Shown here: positions 50,261 to 60,134 of the stretch, one piece after another | Position numbering within the stretch: position 1 is the stretch's first letter | Layout: each line of letters begins with the position of its first letter | Origin: Mantamonas sphyraenae | Taxonomy: Eukaryota > CRuMs > Mantamonadidae | Length of the DNA: 64,000 nt | Reading direction: 5' to 3' | Assembly (NCBI GenBank): GCA_026936335.1 | Contig: JAPMXV010000021.1 | Location: 1 to 64,000, forward strand | Notes under the pieces: generated by a model | Seen by the model: the letters and a program-made list of their open reading frames with translations, nothing else | Databases searched by the model: none | Told to the model about the DNA's origin: nothing | Position numbers and translations under genes: made by a program

Positions 50261-53035
50261 TCACGCGTCTGAAAGCGATGCAATCGAAGACGCAGTCGAG
50301 AGCGACGGAACCACAATCGAACCGCGCGGTGTACGTGCCACGCTGTCCTCTTCGTCGTCCATGTCCTTCTCGTCCTTGTGCTCCACCTTTCTGGCAGGGC
50401 TCATGGCGGCACTCGGCGTCCCGTTTGCCGGCTCCTCCTCTTCGGCATCGCTGCTTTCAACACGCTCCACCGAGCCCGTTGTTGACGCCGTCGTTTGTTC
50501 ACCCACCTGCACACTGAGTGCCCTCTTTGCTTTGTTGCCGCCAGCACTACTGCCGCCGCCTCCGCCGCCGCTGGCATCTTTGCCTGCGTCGGCGTGCGCG
50601 TCGTCGCTTCGCTTGGGAGGTGTTGGGCTCGGTACCTGCCCAGCCACGCGACCGCGGTAAAAGTCACGAACGCGCGGGCTTGCCTTTGCCGACTTCTTGG
50701 TCTCTTTGACCCCTGACGAGTCTTTTCTGCGCCTGTCCTCGTCCGAAACCTCCACGTCCAGATGGGCCATGCTGCTCACCCGCGTCTCTGATGTCGCCTC
50801 TTTTGTGCTGGCAGCGTTGGAAGTAGCACGCGTGGGTGCACCGGATAGCAGTGCCGCCCCCTGTTTCGCCTTGCCGTTTGCTGGCGACGATTCGCTCGCT
50901 TCCGTGCGCTTCCGCACAACCATCGGCGATCGCTTGCTCCTCTTCTTGCCCGACTCGCTGCTTACATTCGCCGTCGTCTTGTTGCTCGGACCTTCTGTGC
51001 TGCTCTTGCCTTCATCTGTCTTGGACTCCTCCTTGGCCTTTTGCGTCTGCGTCTTTGCGTCGGCCTTCAACTGGGGCTTCTCGCTGTCCACGGGTTGGGT
51101 CACTGCGCCTCGGCCCGGAGACGGAAGGGACGATGTCGAGGCGACCAAAGGCGTGGCTTCCTCTGCCGCATTCTCGGGTTCCTCGTTCGTCGTCTGCTGT
51201 TGCCCCTTGTCCGTGTGCACGTCATCGTCCGCACTGCCACCCAGTTCACCACGCAACAATCCCATGCGCTTCTCCACCTTGCGTGTTGTGGCCCCGCTGC
51301 TGCTCTCCAGCGCACGCAGCTCCTGTTTCAGCTTCAGATTCGTCGTCTGCTCCTTGTGGATGCGTGTCTTGAGCTCACTGATTTCGTGTTTCAGCTCCCC
51401 AATCTGAGCTTCCATGCGCTTGTTGTTGCGCACCTGCTGGTTCAGCCTGTGCTTCAGGTTTGTCTCGTGTTCCTTCTGCTGCGCATCCATACTGCTGATC
51501 TTGCTTCTCAGCCGCTGCATCTGGTCCTCCTTCTGTGTGGCCAGCTTGGCCGTCAGCTCTGCATTCTGTGCCTTGGCTGCCTGCAGTTCCTTTTCCAGCA
51601 CCGTCACCTTGCGCGACAACCGCGTCTTGCCCTCCACCGCCGCCTTGATCTTTCGATTCTCCGCATGCACCGCCTTCTTCAGCAGCTGCGCCTCCTCCGC
51701 CAGTTTCTTGCGTGCTTGCTCTGCCTCTTGAAGTCGCTTGTTCTCCACATCCAGCTTGGCTTCCAGCTCCTTCATGTCGCTCTCCTGACTGCGCTTTGTG
51801 CGTTGCAACGCCTTGACCTTCTTTCGCATTTCAAACATCTCCTTCGCTTGCATGTCAAATGTGTTGCGAAAGTGGTCCATGCCCTCGCCGCTGGTCAGCT
51901 CCTCAATCTTCCCGCTGAGCTTGTTGTTCTGCCGCTGAATCTTCAGCTTCATCTGCAGTTCCCGTTCGTACTTGAAGCGATAGATTTGAAACAGCTCCTC
52001 GTTCTCCTGAGACCGCACCTGCTCCGCCGCAAGTAGCTCGGCGTACTCTCGGTTTGCCCGTTGCAGGTCCCTCTGGATGGCTGCCTGCCCTGCCCCCTGT
52101 GCGGTGTCCACAGGGCCACGTGCAAGCTGCATGTGCAGATCGCTCAGCATGCCATTGATCTGTTTCACATTGATCACATAGCGCTCATACACAGACGTCA
52201 CGTCAACCAGCTCCTGCACACGCATGGTGTCGTGCAGCGCTTCGCCCAATTTGGCATTGGCCGTTTTCAGCTTGTGCAGCTCCGGCAGCACCGATCCCGC
52301 CAGTTTCATGTCCAGCGTCTCGTAGAAGCCCCACCTCTTGCGTCTTTCTGCCAGCCCCGCGGTCATTTCATCCATCTGCTTCTTCCGTGGGCTGCTGTCG
52401 CCCTTGGAAGGCGATGTTGCCGTTGACGTTTCGTCCAAACTCTCCTCGTCCTGGCCTCCCTGCGCCGCGTCGTCGCCTTGTGTCTCTGTATTCTGTTCCG
52501 CCTCGGCAGCTGCCGTCTGCAGCTGGCTGCTCATGTCAGCGCTGATCACGTCGTGCAACTCGTGCTCCTCGAGCAGCTCCTTTTGCAGCTTGCCGTCGAC
52601 GGCTCGGCTGATCTTCCCCCGCAGCCGTTCCACGTGTGCCTCTGTCTCCACGATCTCTTCGTCAAGCAGGGCAATTTTGGCACGTGCGTCCTCCACATCG
52701 TCCTTGGCCGCCGTTTGGTTCATCTTTTTCCACTGAAGCACCTCGTGAAGCGAAGATTCCAGCGCCTGCTTCTCACGCTGCTCCTTTGTCAGCATCGAAC
52801 GCAGTTGCTTCACTTCTGCGTCCAACTCTGCCTCGTCCCGTGTCTTTTCCTTTTCTTTGTTCATCTTCCATGCACGCAGCTCCTCCAGCTCCTGCTGCTC
52901 CTCCGCCGTCAGTGTTTGTTCCCCTTCCTGGCCCTCATCCCGCTCCTGCTCGTTGTCACCATCCACCTTTCCCGTTGGTGTGCCCTGGTCTGCTTTGGGC
53001 TGTTGCGCCTCATCGTCGTCGTGGGCACTGGACAT
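50261..53035 (-). CDS. Long coiled-coil protein, 924 residues
   Basis: One exon. I take the start as MSSAHDDDEAQQ at 53035, which leaves 46 bases to the divergent gene, like other divergent pairs here; an upstream in-frame ATG at 53083 would add 16 residues. Heptad-rich helices dominate: about 50-160 (EEQQELEELRAWKMNKEKEK, LLDEEIVETEAHVERL) and 310-590 (ERELQMKLKIQRQNNKLSGK, LAEEAQLLKKAVHAENRKIK). A short WGFYETLDMKL segment with a nearby helical domain sits around 220-300. The C-terminal third is disordered, rich in Ser/Lys/Glu and Gly runs. It could be a centrosomal, basal-body or motor-associated scaffold. No motif decides this. Confidence 0.75.
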   Translation of the reverse strand: MSSAHDDDEAQQPKADQGTPTGKVDGDNEQERDEGQEGEQTLTAEEQQELEELRAWKMNKEKEKTRDEAELDAEVKQLRSMLTKEQREKQALESSLHEVLQWKKMNQTAAKDDVEDARAKIALLDEEIVETEAHVERLRGKISRAVDGKLQKELLEEHELHDVISADMSSQLQTAAAEAEQNTETQGDDAAQGGQDEESLDETSTATSPSKGDSSPRKKQMDEMTAGLAERRKRWGFYETLDMKLAGSVLPELHKLKTANAKLGEALHDTMRVQELVDVTSVYERYVINVKQINGMLSDLHMQLARGPVDTAQGAGQAAIQRDLQRANREYAELLAAEQVRSQENEELFQIYRFKYERELQMKLKIQRQNNKLSGKIEELTSGEGMDHFRNTFDMQAKEMFEMRKKVKALQRTKRSQESDMKELEAKLDVENKRLQEAEQARKKLAEEAQLLKKAVHAENRKIKAAVEGKTRLSRKVTVLEKELQAAKAQNAELTAKLATQKEDQMQRLRSKISSMDAQQKEHETNLKHRLNQQVRNNKRMEAQIGELKHEISELKTRIHKEQTTNLKLKQELRALESSSGATTRKVEKRMGLLRGELGGSADDDVHTDKGQQQTTNEEPENAAEEATPLVASTSSLPSPGRGAVTQPVDSEKPQLKADAKTQTQKAKEESKTDEGKSSTEGPSNKTTANVSSESGKKRSKRSPMVVRKRTEASESSPANGKAKQGAALLSGAPTRATSNAASTKEATSETRVSSMAHLDVEVSDEDRRRKDSSGVKETKKSAKASPRVRDFYRGRVAGQVPSPTPPKRSDDAHADAGKDASGGGGGGSSAGGNKAKRALSVQVGEQTTASTTGSVERVESSDAEEEEPANGTPSAAMSPARKVEHKDEKDMDDEEDSVARTPRGSIVVPSLSTASSIASLSDA

Positions 53036-53081
53036 GTGGGGCTGCCTGCAGGTTTGCGCTGGGTTGCGCAAGTCAAACGCC
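53036..53081. promoter_or_regulatory. Bidirectional promoter, 46 bases between start codons
   Basis: These bases separate the chosen ATG of the coiled-coil gene (53035, minus) from the ATG of the PIH1 gene (53082, plus). The palindrome CATG at 53081-53084 would let one site serve as start codon for both strands if the longer coiled-coil start were used. CAAGTCA is shared with the SURF1 divergent gap. Confidence 0.5.
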
Positions 53082-54862
53082 ATGGATCGTACGTGATGCC
53101 CGCCCTCTTGCACATGTCGTTACCTTGTCCGTGAACGACTGACACCTGCTGTTGTTGTGCCCCCAGCCGAACAAGCTCAGTTCCTCGGCGCTCGTTCGGA
53201 GCAGGAGTTCCGTGCAGTGCAGCAGGCTCTGCACGAGACCATGGCCGCGTATGCAGCGGCTCGGGGCAAGCCTGAAGGCTTCAGTGAGGACGATGACGTG
53301 GACATGGAGGTGAGTGCATGAGTGCAATGTGCCGTGCAGCTGCAAAGAGGAGGTTCAAACGCAACCGTTTTCGCGCCAACGGCCCGCTTGCTGATCAACA
53401 CCCACCGCCCCACACACAGGACTTTTACAACTTTCTCAACCAGATGGCTGACAAGGAGGCGGCGGCAGCAGAGGTGCAGAGCAACTCGGACGTGGATATC
53501 ATGTACCCGGACCCGGGATTCGTGGTCAAGGTGCGCGAGGAGAGCACGCAGCAAAAGGTGTTTCTCAACGTGTGCCAAAGCGCCAAGGTGGGCCAGCCAC
53601 GTGCATACAACCCCAACACGGGTGCCATCGACGAATCCTCCGTGCTCAACATCGGCAAAGCCCTGGAGCAGTCAAACAGCAGCGCAAACATCCGTGTACC
53701 CATCAGCCTGGGCCAACCCAAGCGCGAAACAGACAAGGGTAGGTGTGTGTGTGTGTGCCGCTTCCGGACGCGAGGTTGCATGGGCGAGGTGCTGGTGTGG
53801 TTTGGGAAAGTCCATGGGTGTGCCTGATGGACGATACGGTGGGATCAACTGACACGGGGCATCTCGGGTGCAGCTGGCAATCCCAGCACGGTGTTTGACG
53901 TGGTGTTCCACCCGGACACGTTGGCACAAGCCAACGAGAACCTGGACACCAAGTACTTTATCATGGAAATGGCGCTGGAGTGGATTGAGGAGAAGCACAA
54001 GATGAAACTGGGTCGCGATGCAAAGTTCCCGCACATGCGTTACAAGGGCAAGGGCGACCCTGAGCCACACCACATCCGCGTGCCCAAGCAGGCCAAGGTG
54101 CAGCTTGTGGACGAAGCACCCAAGGTGCAGGCTGTGCCAGGCCAGAGCAAAATCATGGAGATCTCCATGAACAACGGCGTGGCGAGCAGCAGCTCAAGCA
54201 GCAGCGGCAGCAGCGGCAGCAGCGGCAGCAGTGGGAGCAACATCTCCAACAACGACAAGGATGCAAAGGAGGCGGCCAGGCAGGTGGAGGAAGGCGACGA
54301 CAAGGACATGTTTGACGCCGAGTTTGTACAAAATCTGCAAGAACTGATGAGTGGAGGCGACGAGCAGCTGAGTGAGAGCGAACGTGCAGTGAGAGAGGCG
54401 GCCCAGGCTGCACAGGAGGCACGCAGGAAGCAGCGGGAGGAGGCAGAGGCGGTGAGACGTGCGCGAGAGCAGGCCGTGCGGCCACAGGTGCTTGTATTCG
54501 GGCAGAAGGAGGGAAGCAAGTATGTACAGGTGACGGATGAGCAGTTGACGGCACTACGGGAAGCTGGAGAGCAAGCGGTGGAGCAAGCGCGTCCGGAGCA
54601 GCTTCTTGTGCGCATCTCTGTGCCAGACATGGCCAGTGCAACCAGCATGGAGTTGAACATGTCGTCGGACGAGCTGGAGCTGGAGACAGATGCACAGGCG
54701 GGCAACTACTACCTGAAGATGACGTTGCCCTTTGCTGTGGACGAGAGCAAGGGTCGCGCAAAGTTTGACAAGCGCAAGCGACATGTGGACGTGTTTCTGC
54801 CCACCGTAGACAGGGCCACACTGTTGCACTTTACGAATGAGTACATGTGGGAGCTGGAGTGA
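53082..54862 (+). CDS. PIH1-domain protein (R2TP/dynein-assembly type)
   Basis: Exons 53082-53088, 53167-53309, 53420-53738 and 53874-54862 give 485 residues. The first exon is only seven bases (ATGGATC); with intron 53089-53166 it reads MDPEQAQFLG. The PIH1 domain runs about 55-230: YPDPGFVVKVREE, QKVFLNVCQSAKVGQP, SLGQPKRETDKAGNPSTVFDVVFHPDTL, ALEWIEEKHKMKLGRDAKFPHMRYKG. A Ser/Gly run and an acidic helix follow, then a C-terminal CS-like beta domain (LLVRISVPDMA, YYLKMTLPFAVDESKGRAKFDKRKRHVDVFLP). PIH1 proteins recruit clients to the R2TP-HSP90 chaperone for snoRNP, kinase or axonemal dynein assembly. Whether it is PIH1D1-like or a ciliary paralogue is not settled. Confidence 0.88.
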
Positions 54863-54949
54863 CAGTGTGCGAGGGTGTGTTGCGAGTCGGACTGGGCGCC
54901 GAGTCGGCCATCCGAATCGGGAAAAAAACCACTCTCCAACCCAAGAAAC

Positions 54950-56919
54950 ATGTTTAGCCGAATCGCAAACAAGTCGCGTGGTGTCGTGTCATCGCAGAGT
55001 GCACTCGTGGGCATGTCCTCATCGGTGGTGCTGGACCCTCGTGGCCAGGTGAGTGGAGGGAAGGAAACCACAGCGCAAACACACGTTCCTGGTCCGATCC
55101 CAGACTCCCGCATTCGCCCATAGTCATCCCCATTCGTGTGAGGGATGGGCATGGGTGGACACAGCAGAGGCGACGCCGTTGCAGAGTGTGCGCAGTCTGC
55201 CAACTCGGACGCTGACATTGAACACGGGAAAATTAATTCTCCGGACGACACACGCCGTGTGCGCAGACGCGGGACCTCAACATCCACGAGTACCAGTCGC
55301 AGAACCTGATGAAGTCGTTTGGCGTCAATGTACCGCGAGGCAAGGCGGCCAAGACGCCCCAGGAGGCCAGGCAGGCTGCTGAGGAGCTTGCTGCTGAAGG
55401 TGAGCTTCCCCTCTCGAGGAGCGAGTCGGCGTGTTTGGGCCACGTGTGGTCCTGTGTTGCCCCTGTGCACGGCACACTGTTCCTTGCACCGTGTTTGTGA
55501 GCCGGAGTTTGGTTGGGTTCATTTGCCAGGCCAACATCCTTGTGCGAGTCCCCTCGTACTTGTGCGACGCGTGTGGTCCACTCGGGCCTGGTCCGTTGTC
55601 ATCGTCCGAATTTGCCGCGACGACCACAGCACGCAAACACACGTCATACTCACACACAGAGAGTGCACACACACGCACACACACACAGGCGTCCAGGATT
55701 TTGTCGTCAAGGCACAGGTGCTTGCAGGCGGCCGCGGCCTGGGCAAGTTCACGTCCGGGCTCGTGGGCGGAGTGCACATCACTCACGAGTAGGTTGCCCA
55801 AACCAAAGGACAAAGGACCCGCCGCCGGTCCTTTGTCATTACACACACCACACACACACACGCTGACGCATCACACTGCACCCTTTCCCATGTTGCAGCT
55901 TGGACGAGGTCGAGAGCCTGGCTGGACAGATGCTGGGCCAGACGCTTGTGACGAAGCAGACGGGAGCTGACGGCAAGCCGTGCAACGAGGTGTACCTGTG
56001 TGAGCGAAAGTACCTGCGCAAGGAGATGTACCTGTCGATGCTGCTGGACCGATCGCACTCGGGACCCGTGGTGGTTGCGTCGCCCAAGGGTGGTGTGGAC
56101 ATTGAGAACGTGGCGGCGACGACCCCGGAGCACATCCACACGTTTGCACTGGACATCAACGAGGGTCTGACGGACGCAGTGGCAGCAGACATTGCCAAGG
56201 TGCTGGGATTTGAGGACAAGATGGTGTCCAAGGCGTCCGAGCAGTTGCACGCTCTGTACACGATGTTTGAAAAGACGGACTGCACCATGTTGGAAATCAA
56301 CCCGTTTGCAGAGACCCCCGAGGGCGAAGTGCTGTGCATGGACGCCAAACTCAACTTTGACGACAACGCCGACTTCCGCCACAAGGACATCTTTGCCCTG
56401 CGTGACCGCTCGCAGGAGGACCCGCGTGAGGTCAAGGCCGCCGAGTTTGACCTGAACTACATCGGTTTGGACGGCAACATCGGATGCCTGGTCAACGGTG
56501 CCGGCCTGGCCATGGCCACCATGGACATCATCACCCACCATGGCGGCTCGCCGGCCAACTTTTTGGATGTGGGTGGAGGTGCCACGGACGAGCAGGTGAC
56601 CGAGGCGTTCCGCATCCTCAACGACGACCCCAACGTGCGTGCCATCTTTATCAACATCTTTGGAGGCATCATGCGCTGCGACATCATTGCCTTGGGCATC
56701 ATCAACGCGGCCACGGGCCTGGACCTGAAGAAGCCCATTGTGGCGCGTCTGCAGGGCACCAACTCGGACGAGGCAGCACGCCTCCTCGACGAGTCGGGCA
56801 TGCGCATCATTGCTGACAACGACCTCGACAGTGCCGCTAGCAAGGCTGTCAAGATCTCGGAAATCATCCAGAGCGCACAGACGTTGGAGATGGACGTCAG
56901 CTTCCAATTGCCGCTCTAA
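54950..56919 (+). CDS. SUCLG2: Succinyl-CoA ligase beta subunit, mitochondrial
   Basis: Exons 54950-55048, 55267-55399, 55689-55788 and 55899-56919 give 450 residues. A presequence (MFSRIANKSRGVVSSQSA) precedes LNIHEYQSQNLMKSFGV, the start of the ATP-grasp domain. Catalytic landmarks are present: VKAQVLAGGRGLGKF, NGAGLAMATMD, GLDGNIGCL, NFLDVGGGA, NIFGGIMRCD and EINPFAETPEG. The C-terminal domain fits the GTP-form subunit better than the ATP form by eye, but nucleotide choice is not proven. The enzyme makes succinate and ATP or GTP in the citric acid cycle. Introns 2 and 3 contain CA-repeat tracts. It follows the PIH1 gene after 87 bases and converges on glomulin. Confidence 0.94.
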
Positions 56920-56970
56920 TCCGCGATGATGGGTGTTCGTCAATGCAATTTTTCTCACTCCCCTATTCGC

Positions 56971-58989
56971 TCACAGCTCACCAATCATCTCCAGCAGGCT
57001 CTCCAGCACGTAGGCCTGCGCCACCGTCTTGTTGGCCAAGGAGCGCCGTTGAGAGTCGCTGAGCTCTGGGGTGGCGCCATCACCGAGTTCAAACTCCACC
57101 AAACCCTCGCCACGTTCCGTCACATGCACGTGGTCGTCGTGCTCGTGATCGTGCGCGTGATCATGCGACTCTGGCTCCTCTGCTTGCGGCAGCTGCGAAA
57201 GGGTGCTCTCGTTGGCGTCGATGACCCGTCGCACAAGGCGTGCAAGTGGACGCAGAAAGGCCTCGTTGAGTTGGGAGCTGAAGCGAGCGTCGCGCAAGTG
57301 GGTGAGGTTTGTGTCTGCGTCACGCAGGGCGAGGTAGCGGATGACGTTGAGGGCGCAGGCGTACAGATCGGCATTCTCGAGGAGGAGAGCATTGTCTGCG
57401 TCGTCGGCGACCTGGAGAGTGTCCACCAGGAGGGTGGCCACGCGTTGGTTGTTGTGAAAGACGGCAGCGGCATTGTCGTCGCCGCGAAATGCTGCATCGA
57501 TGCCCTGCATGCACTTTTGCAGCATGAGAGCCTGCACACCCTGGAAGGGACAGTGTTGCACGAGGTGACTGGCACACGAGAGCACACTGGACCAGGTCAT
57601 GGCGGAAAACAGGGCTTCCAGGTGGCTGTATGCCTGCATGCGTGTGTCCTCGTCGCCATGCAGGCACATGAGATTGACCAGACCCTGCAAGAGGGAGAGC
57701 CACTCGGCTGCCCACGTGTCGATGCATCGACGTGTGTCCAACCCATGGCTGGCCAGATGCAACAGAGTGTTTGCCGATGCCTGTTGGCCCAGGGGGCCGT
57801 TGAACAGATGGGACACCAGCGGCATGAGCAGACGCAGCTTGTGGCTGGCCGTCAACATGGAGGGAAGCACAAGGCCGCCACGTCCACACTCGACCAGCAC
57901 AAAGGCACACATGCCTGCCATGTTCCAACCCGAACGACCGACACCACGCTGCGCTTGCTTCTCTGTGCGCCAATCGCTGCCTCCTTGTTGTTGCTGCTGT
58001 TGCTGCTGTTTGCCTGTGTCATTGCTGTCATCGTCATCGTCCGCAAGCACGAGTTCGCTGCCTGCCTCGCCGTAGAAGAAGCGTGGTGTGCGTTCCGCGT
58101 GCAGGACGTCAATCACACGCACTCCTGCCACGTGCAGGGCATCCACAATGGCTTCGCTCTGCTCCTGCAACACAGCGGCGGGTCCATTCGATTGGGCCGC
58201 CTCCGGTGCTACCAGCAGACACGCATCCAGCATGGCAAAGGCCAAACTTGCCACCGTGTGCACCTCCAACTGCACCAGCTCGTCTGTACGCCGTGCATCG
58301 GCCTCATATGCACCCGCCGTTGCCGCCACACTCTGCAACACACCCATGCCACATCCAAGCAACCAGCCACGTCGTTGTTGTGCGGTCAGCGTGCGACGCA
58401 CCTCGTCCTCTTCCTCCTTGGCAAAGCGCAACTCAAAGGCAGCGTCGTCGTCATTGTCCTCGTCATCATGCTCGTCTTCCACCTCGTCGTATTCGTTGTC
58501 CAGACTGCGGCTGTCTGCGAGTTGGTCCAGAGGCATGCACACGAGGCCTTGCACAGCCTGAAGGATGTCTGCCAGGAAGCGGGCACGCTTGCGCTGCACC
58601 TTGGCCAAGGCGCCGGCCACAGCGTCCAGTACAGCGCGCACCGTGCGTTTCTGACCCGACAGTGTGTCCCATGTCAGACCATGGAACAGGCGCAGCTGTG
58701 TTTCCAGCTGCAGCAGAGCCTCACGCGCGCTAATGCTGCTGCAGATGCGTGCCAGCAGGGTTGCTGCCGCCTCAAACAGGGCCTCGTCCTCCCCTGCGTC
58801 GTCGACGCCACTCAGAGCCGTTTCCAACTCGCCCATGAAGCCCACACAAGGCAGAATGAGCTCAAATCCAATGGCATCCATCACCGTGTCGTTGTCCAAC
58901 GTCGTCGAAACCTGCTCCAGGTACTTCCGACCCATCTCCCCGCCGTCCATTGCCTTTTCCAGCATTTCTGTCAGCGATTCCACACTCAT
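56971..58989 (-). CDS. GLMN: Glomulin-like protein
   Basis: A single exon of 672 residues from MSVESLTEMLEKAM (ATG at 58989). It is helical throughout, with HEAT/ARM-like character. The C-terminal half aligns with vertebrate glomulin in order: QAYSHLEALFS, VQALMLQKCMQGID, LLVDTLQVADDADNALLLENADLYACALNVIRYL, AFLRPLARLVRRV, and a final helix ESLLEMIGEL. Acidic Asp/Glu runs and a Gln run (about 57980-58013) interrupt loops. A short His/Asp stretch (HDHAHDHEHDDHVHV) near the C-terminus is unusual and could bind metal. Glomulin masks the RBX1 RING of SCF ubiquitin ligases. The basis here is motif order by eye, with no search. Confidence 0.72.
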   Translation of the reverse strand: MSVESLTEMLEKAMDGGEMGRKYLEQVSTTLDNDTVMDAIGFELILPCVGFMGELETALSGVDDAGEDEALFEAAATLLARICSSISAREALLQLETQLRLFHGLTWDTLSGQKRTVRAVLDAVAGALAKVQRKRARFLADILQAVQGLVCMPLDQLADSRSLDNEYDEVEDEHDDEDNDDDAAFELRFAKEEEDEVRRTLTAQQRRGWLLGCGMGVLQSVAATAGAYEADARRTDELVQLEVHTVASLAFAMLDACLLVAPEAAQSNGPAAVLQEQSEAIVDALHVAGVRVIDVLHAERTPRFFYGEAGSELVLADDDDDSNDTGKQQQQQQQQGGSDWRTEKQAQRGVGRSGWNMAGMCAFVLVECGRGGLVLPSMLTASHKLRLLMPLVSHLFNGPLGQQASANTLLHLASHGLDTRRCIDTWAAEWLSLLQGLVNLMCLHGDEDTRMQAYSHLEALFSAMTWSSVLSCASHLVQHCPFQGVQALMLQKCMQGIDAAFRGDDNAAAVFHNNQRVATLLVDTLQVADDADNALLLENADLYACALNVIRYLALRDADTNLTHLRDARFSSQLNEAFLRPLARLVRRVIDANESTLSQLPQAEEPESHDHAHDHEHDDHVHVTERGEGLVEFELGDGATPELSDSQRRSLANKTVAQAYVLESLLEMIGEL

Positions 58990-59075
58990 TGTCACACGGT
59001 GTGCTGTGTGTGTGCTCTGTGGGGTATGGGTTGGCACAGCGTTCGCCGGTGCGTCCACGTCAATCTCACCTCCGC
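58990..59075. promoter_or_regulatory. Divergent promoter, 86 bases
   Basis: Between the ATGs of the glomulin-like gene (minus) and APH-1 (plus). It includes a TG-rich tract near the minus start and GCGTCCACG near the plus start. No canonical box is recognised. Confidence 0.45.
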
Positions 59076-60086
59076 ATGCCACTCCTCGACTTTCTAGGCA
59101 ATCTCATGATTGCCTTTTCACCCGTGTTGGTGCCTTTCTTTCTGTTTGTGCGCAAGGAAAGCCACCTGGTGATCCAGATGGTCGTCAGTGCCTTCCTCTG
59201 GCTGCTGGGCTTCTTTCTCGCCGCTCTCTTCTGGGTCCTCATTCCAGACGCAGGTTCCGTGCCGGCCATCCTCTTTGCTGTCTTTTTCCAGGAGCTCTTT
59301 CGCTACTTTCTCTTTCGCATCTTCCTCCGTGCCCAGCGAGGCTTTGTCGAAGTCAGCGGTGCCCCCGGTGCTTCCATCGCTCGTTTCCGTCCCTACATGG
59401 ATCTCCACGTCACTCTGGGTACGTTGTGTCCTCCCCACGCATCGTTTCTATGCACCGCACACCCTCCCACCTGTGCGTGTGTGATTTTTCTCACCGAGTG
59501 CGCTGACACCCGTCTTGCCACACACAGCGTCCGGTTTGGGCATCGGCGGCGCCAGCGCGCTGATCAACTTTGCCGCCCCAGCTGCCTCTGTGTTTGGCCC
59601 TGGCGTTGCCTTTGCAGCTGGCTGTCCCATGTCCTTCATCCTCCTCTCTGGTATGTGATAGAACGTGTGTGTGTATGTGTGTGTGCGTATGTTTGCCACA
59701 GAGCTAACTCTGCGCACCCCTTGCACTCCTCATCTCAGCCTTGTGGACGTATCTCCTGGTGGTGATGCATGTGGCATGGACAACCATTGCTTATTCGTCA
59801 TCCTATGCACACACCCGCCAGGGTGCCCTTCGTATCTCGGTGGTGGCTGTCTCCCACCTGCTCTTTTCGTTCCTGGTAGGTTTCCACGGGTTTCTCCTCC
59901 CCGTCTGCGCATGCACTCACTCCCCGCTTGCCTCCCTTCCAATCTCAGTCTATGATGAACGATGACCCGACCATTCATTGTTCGGTAGGCATTTCCCTGG
60001 CCTTGGTGCTCACCCTGGTCACCTGCGCCGTCACCGTGCTCTTTCTGCGCCACCCCATGCGCATGGCCGTCCAAGCACGCCCGTAA
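59076..60086 (+). CDS. APH1: APH-1, gamma-secretase subunit
   Basis: Exons 59076-59418, 59528-59650, 59739-59875 and 59949-60086 give 246 residues. Seven membrane helices are visible. Landmarks: MPLLDFLGNLMIAFSPVLVPF at the start, FFQELFRYFLFRIFLRAQRG, the helix-packing motif GLGIGGASA (GxxxGxxxA, where the animal protein has GxxxGxxxG), ALINFAAPAASVFGPG, and the two conserved histidines in VVMHVAWT and AVSHLLFS. APH-1 is the scaffold of the gamma-secretase intramembrane protease with presenilin, nicastrin and PEN-2. Introns 1 and 2 carry CTGAC and CTAAC; the third has only CTCAC. Confidence 0.92.
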
Positions 60087-60134
60087 TCTCTCCTTTGTAC
60101 ATATCCATAAACACCCCTCCCCGAATCCGTGTCA

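Noticed and set aside
53036-53083. Longer start (MAFDLRNPAQ) for the coiled-coil protein
   Set aside because: It would leave no space to the divergent PIH1 gene; the inner ATG gives a 46-base gap like other pairs. Kept only as an alternative.
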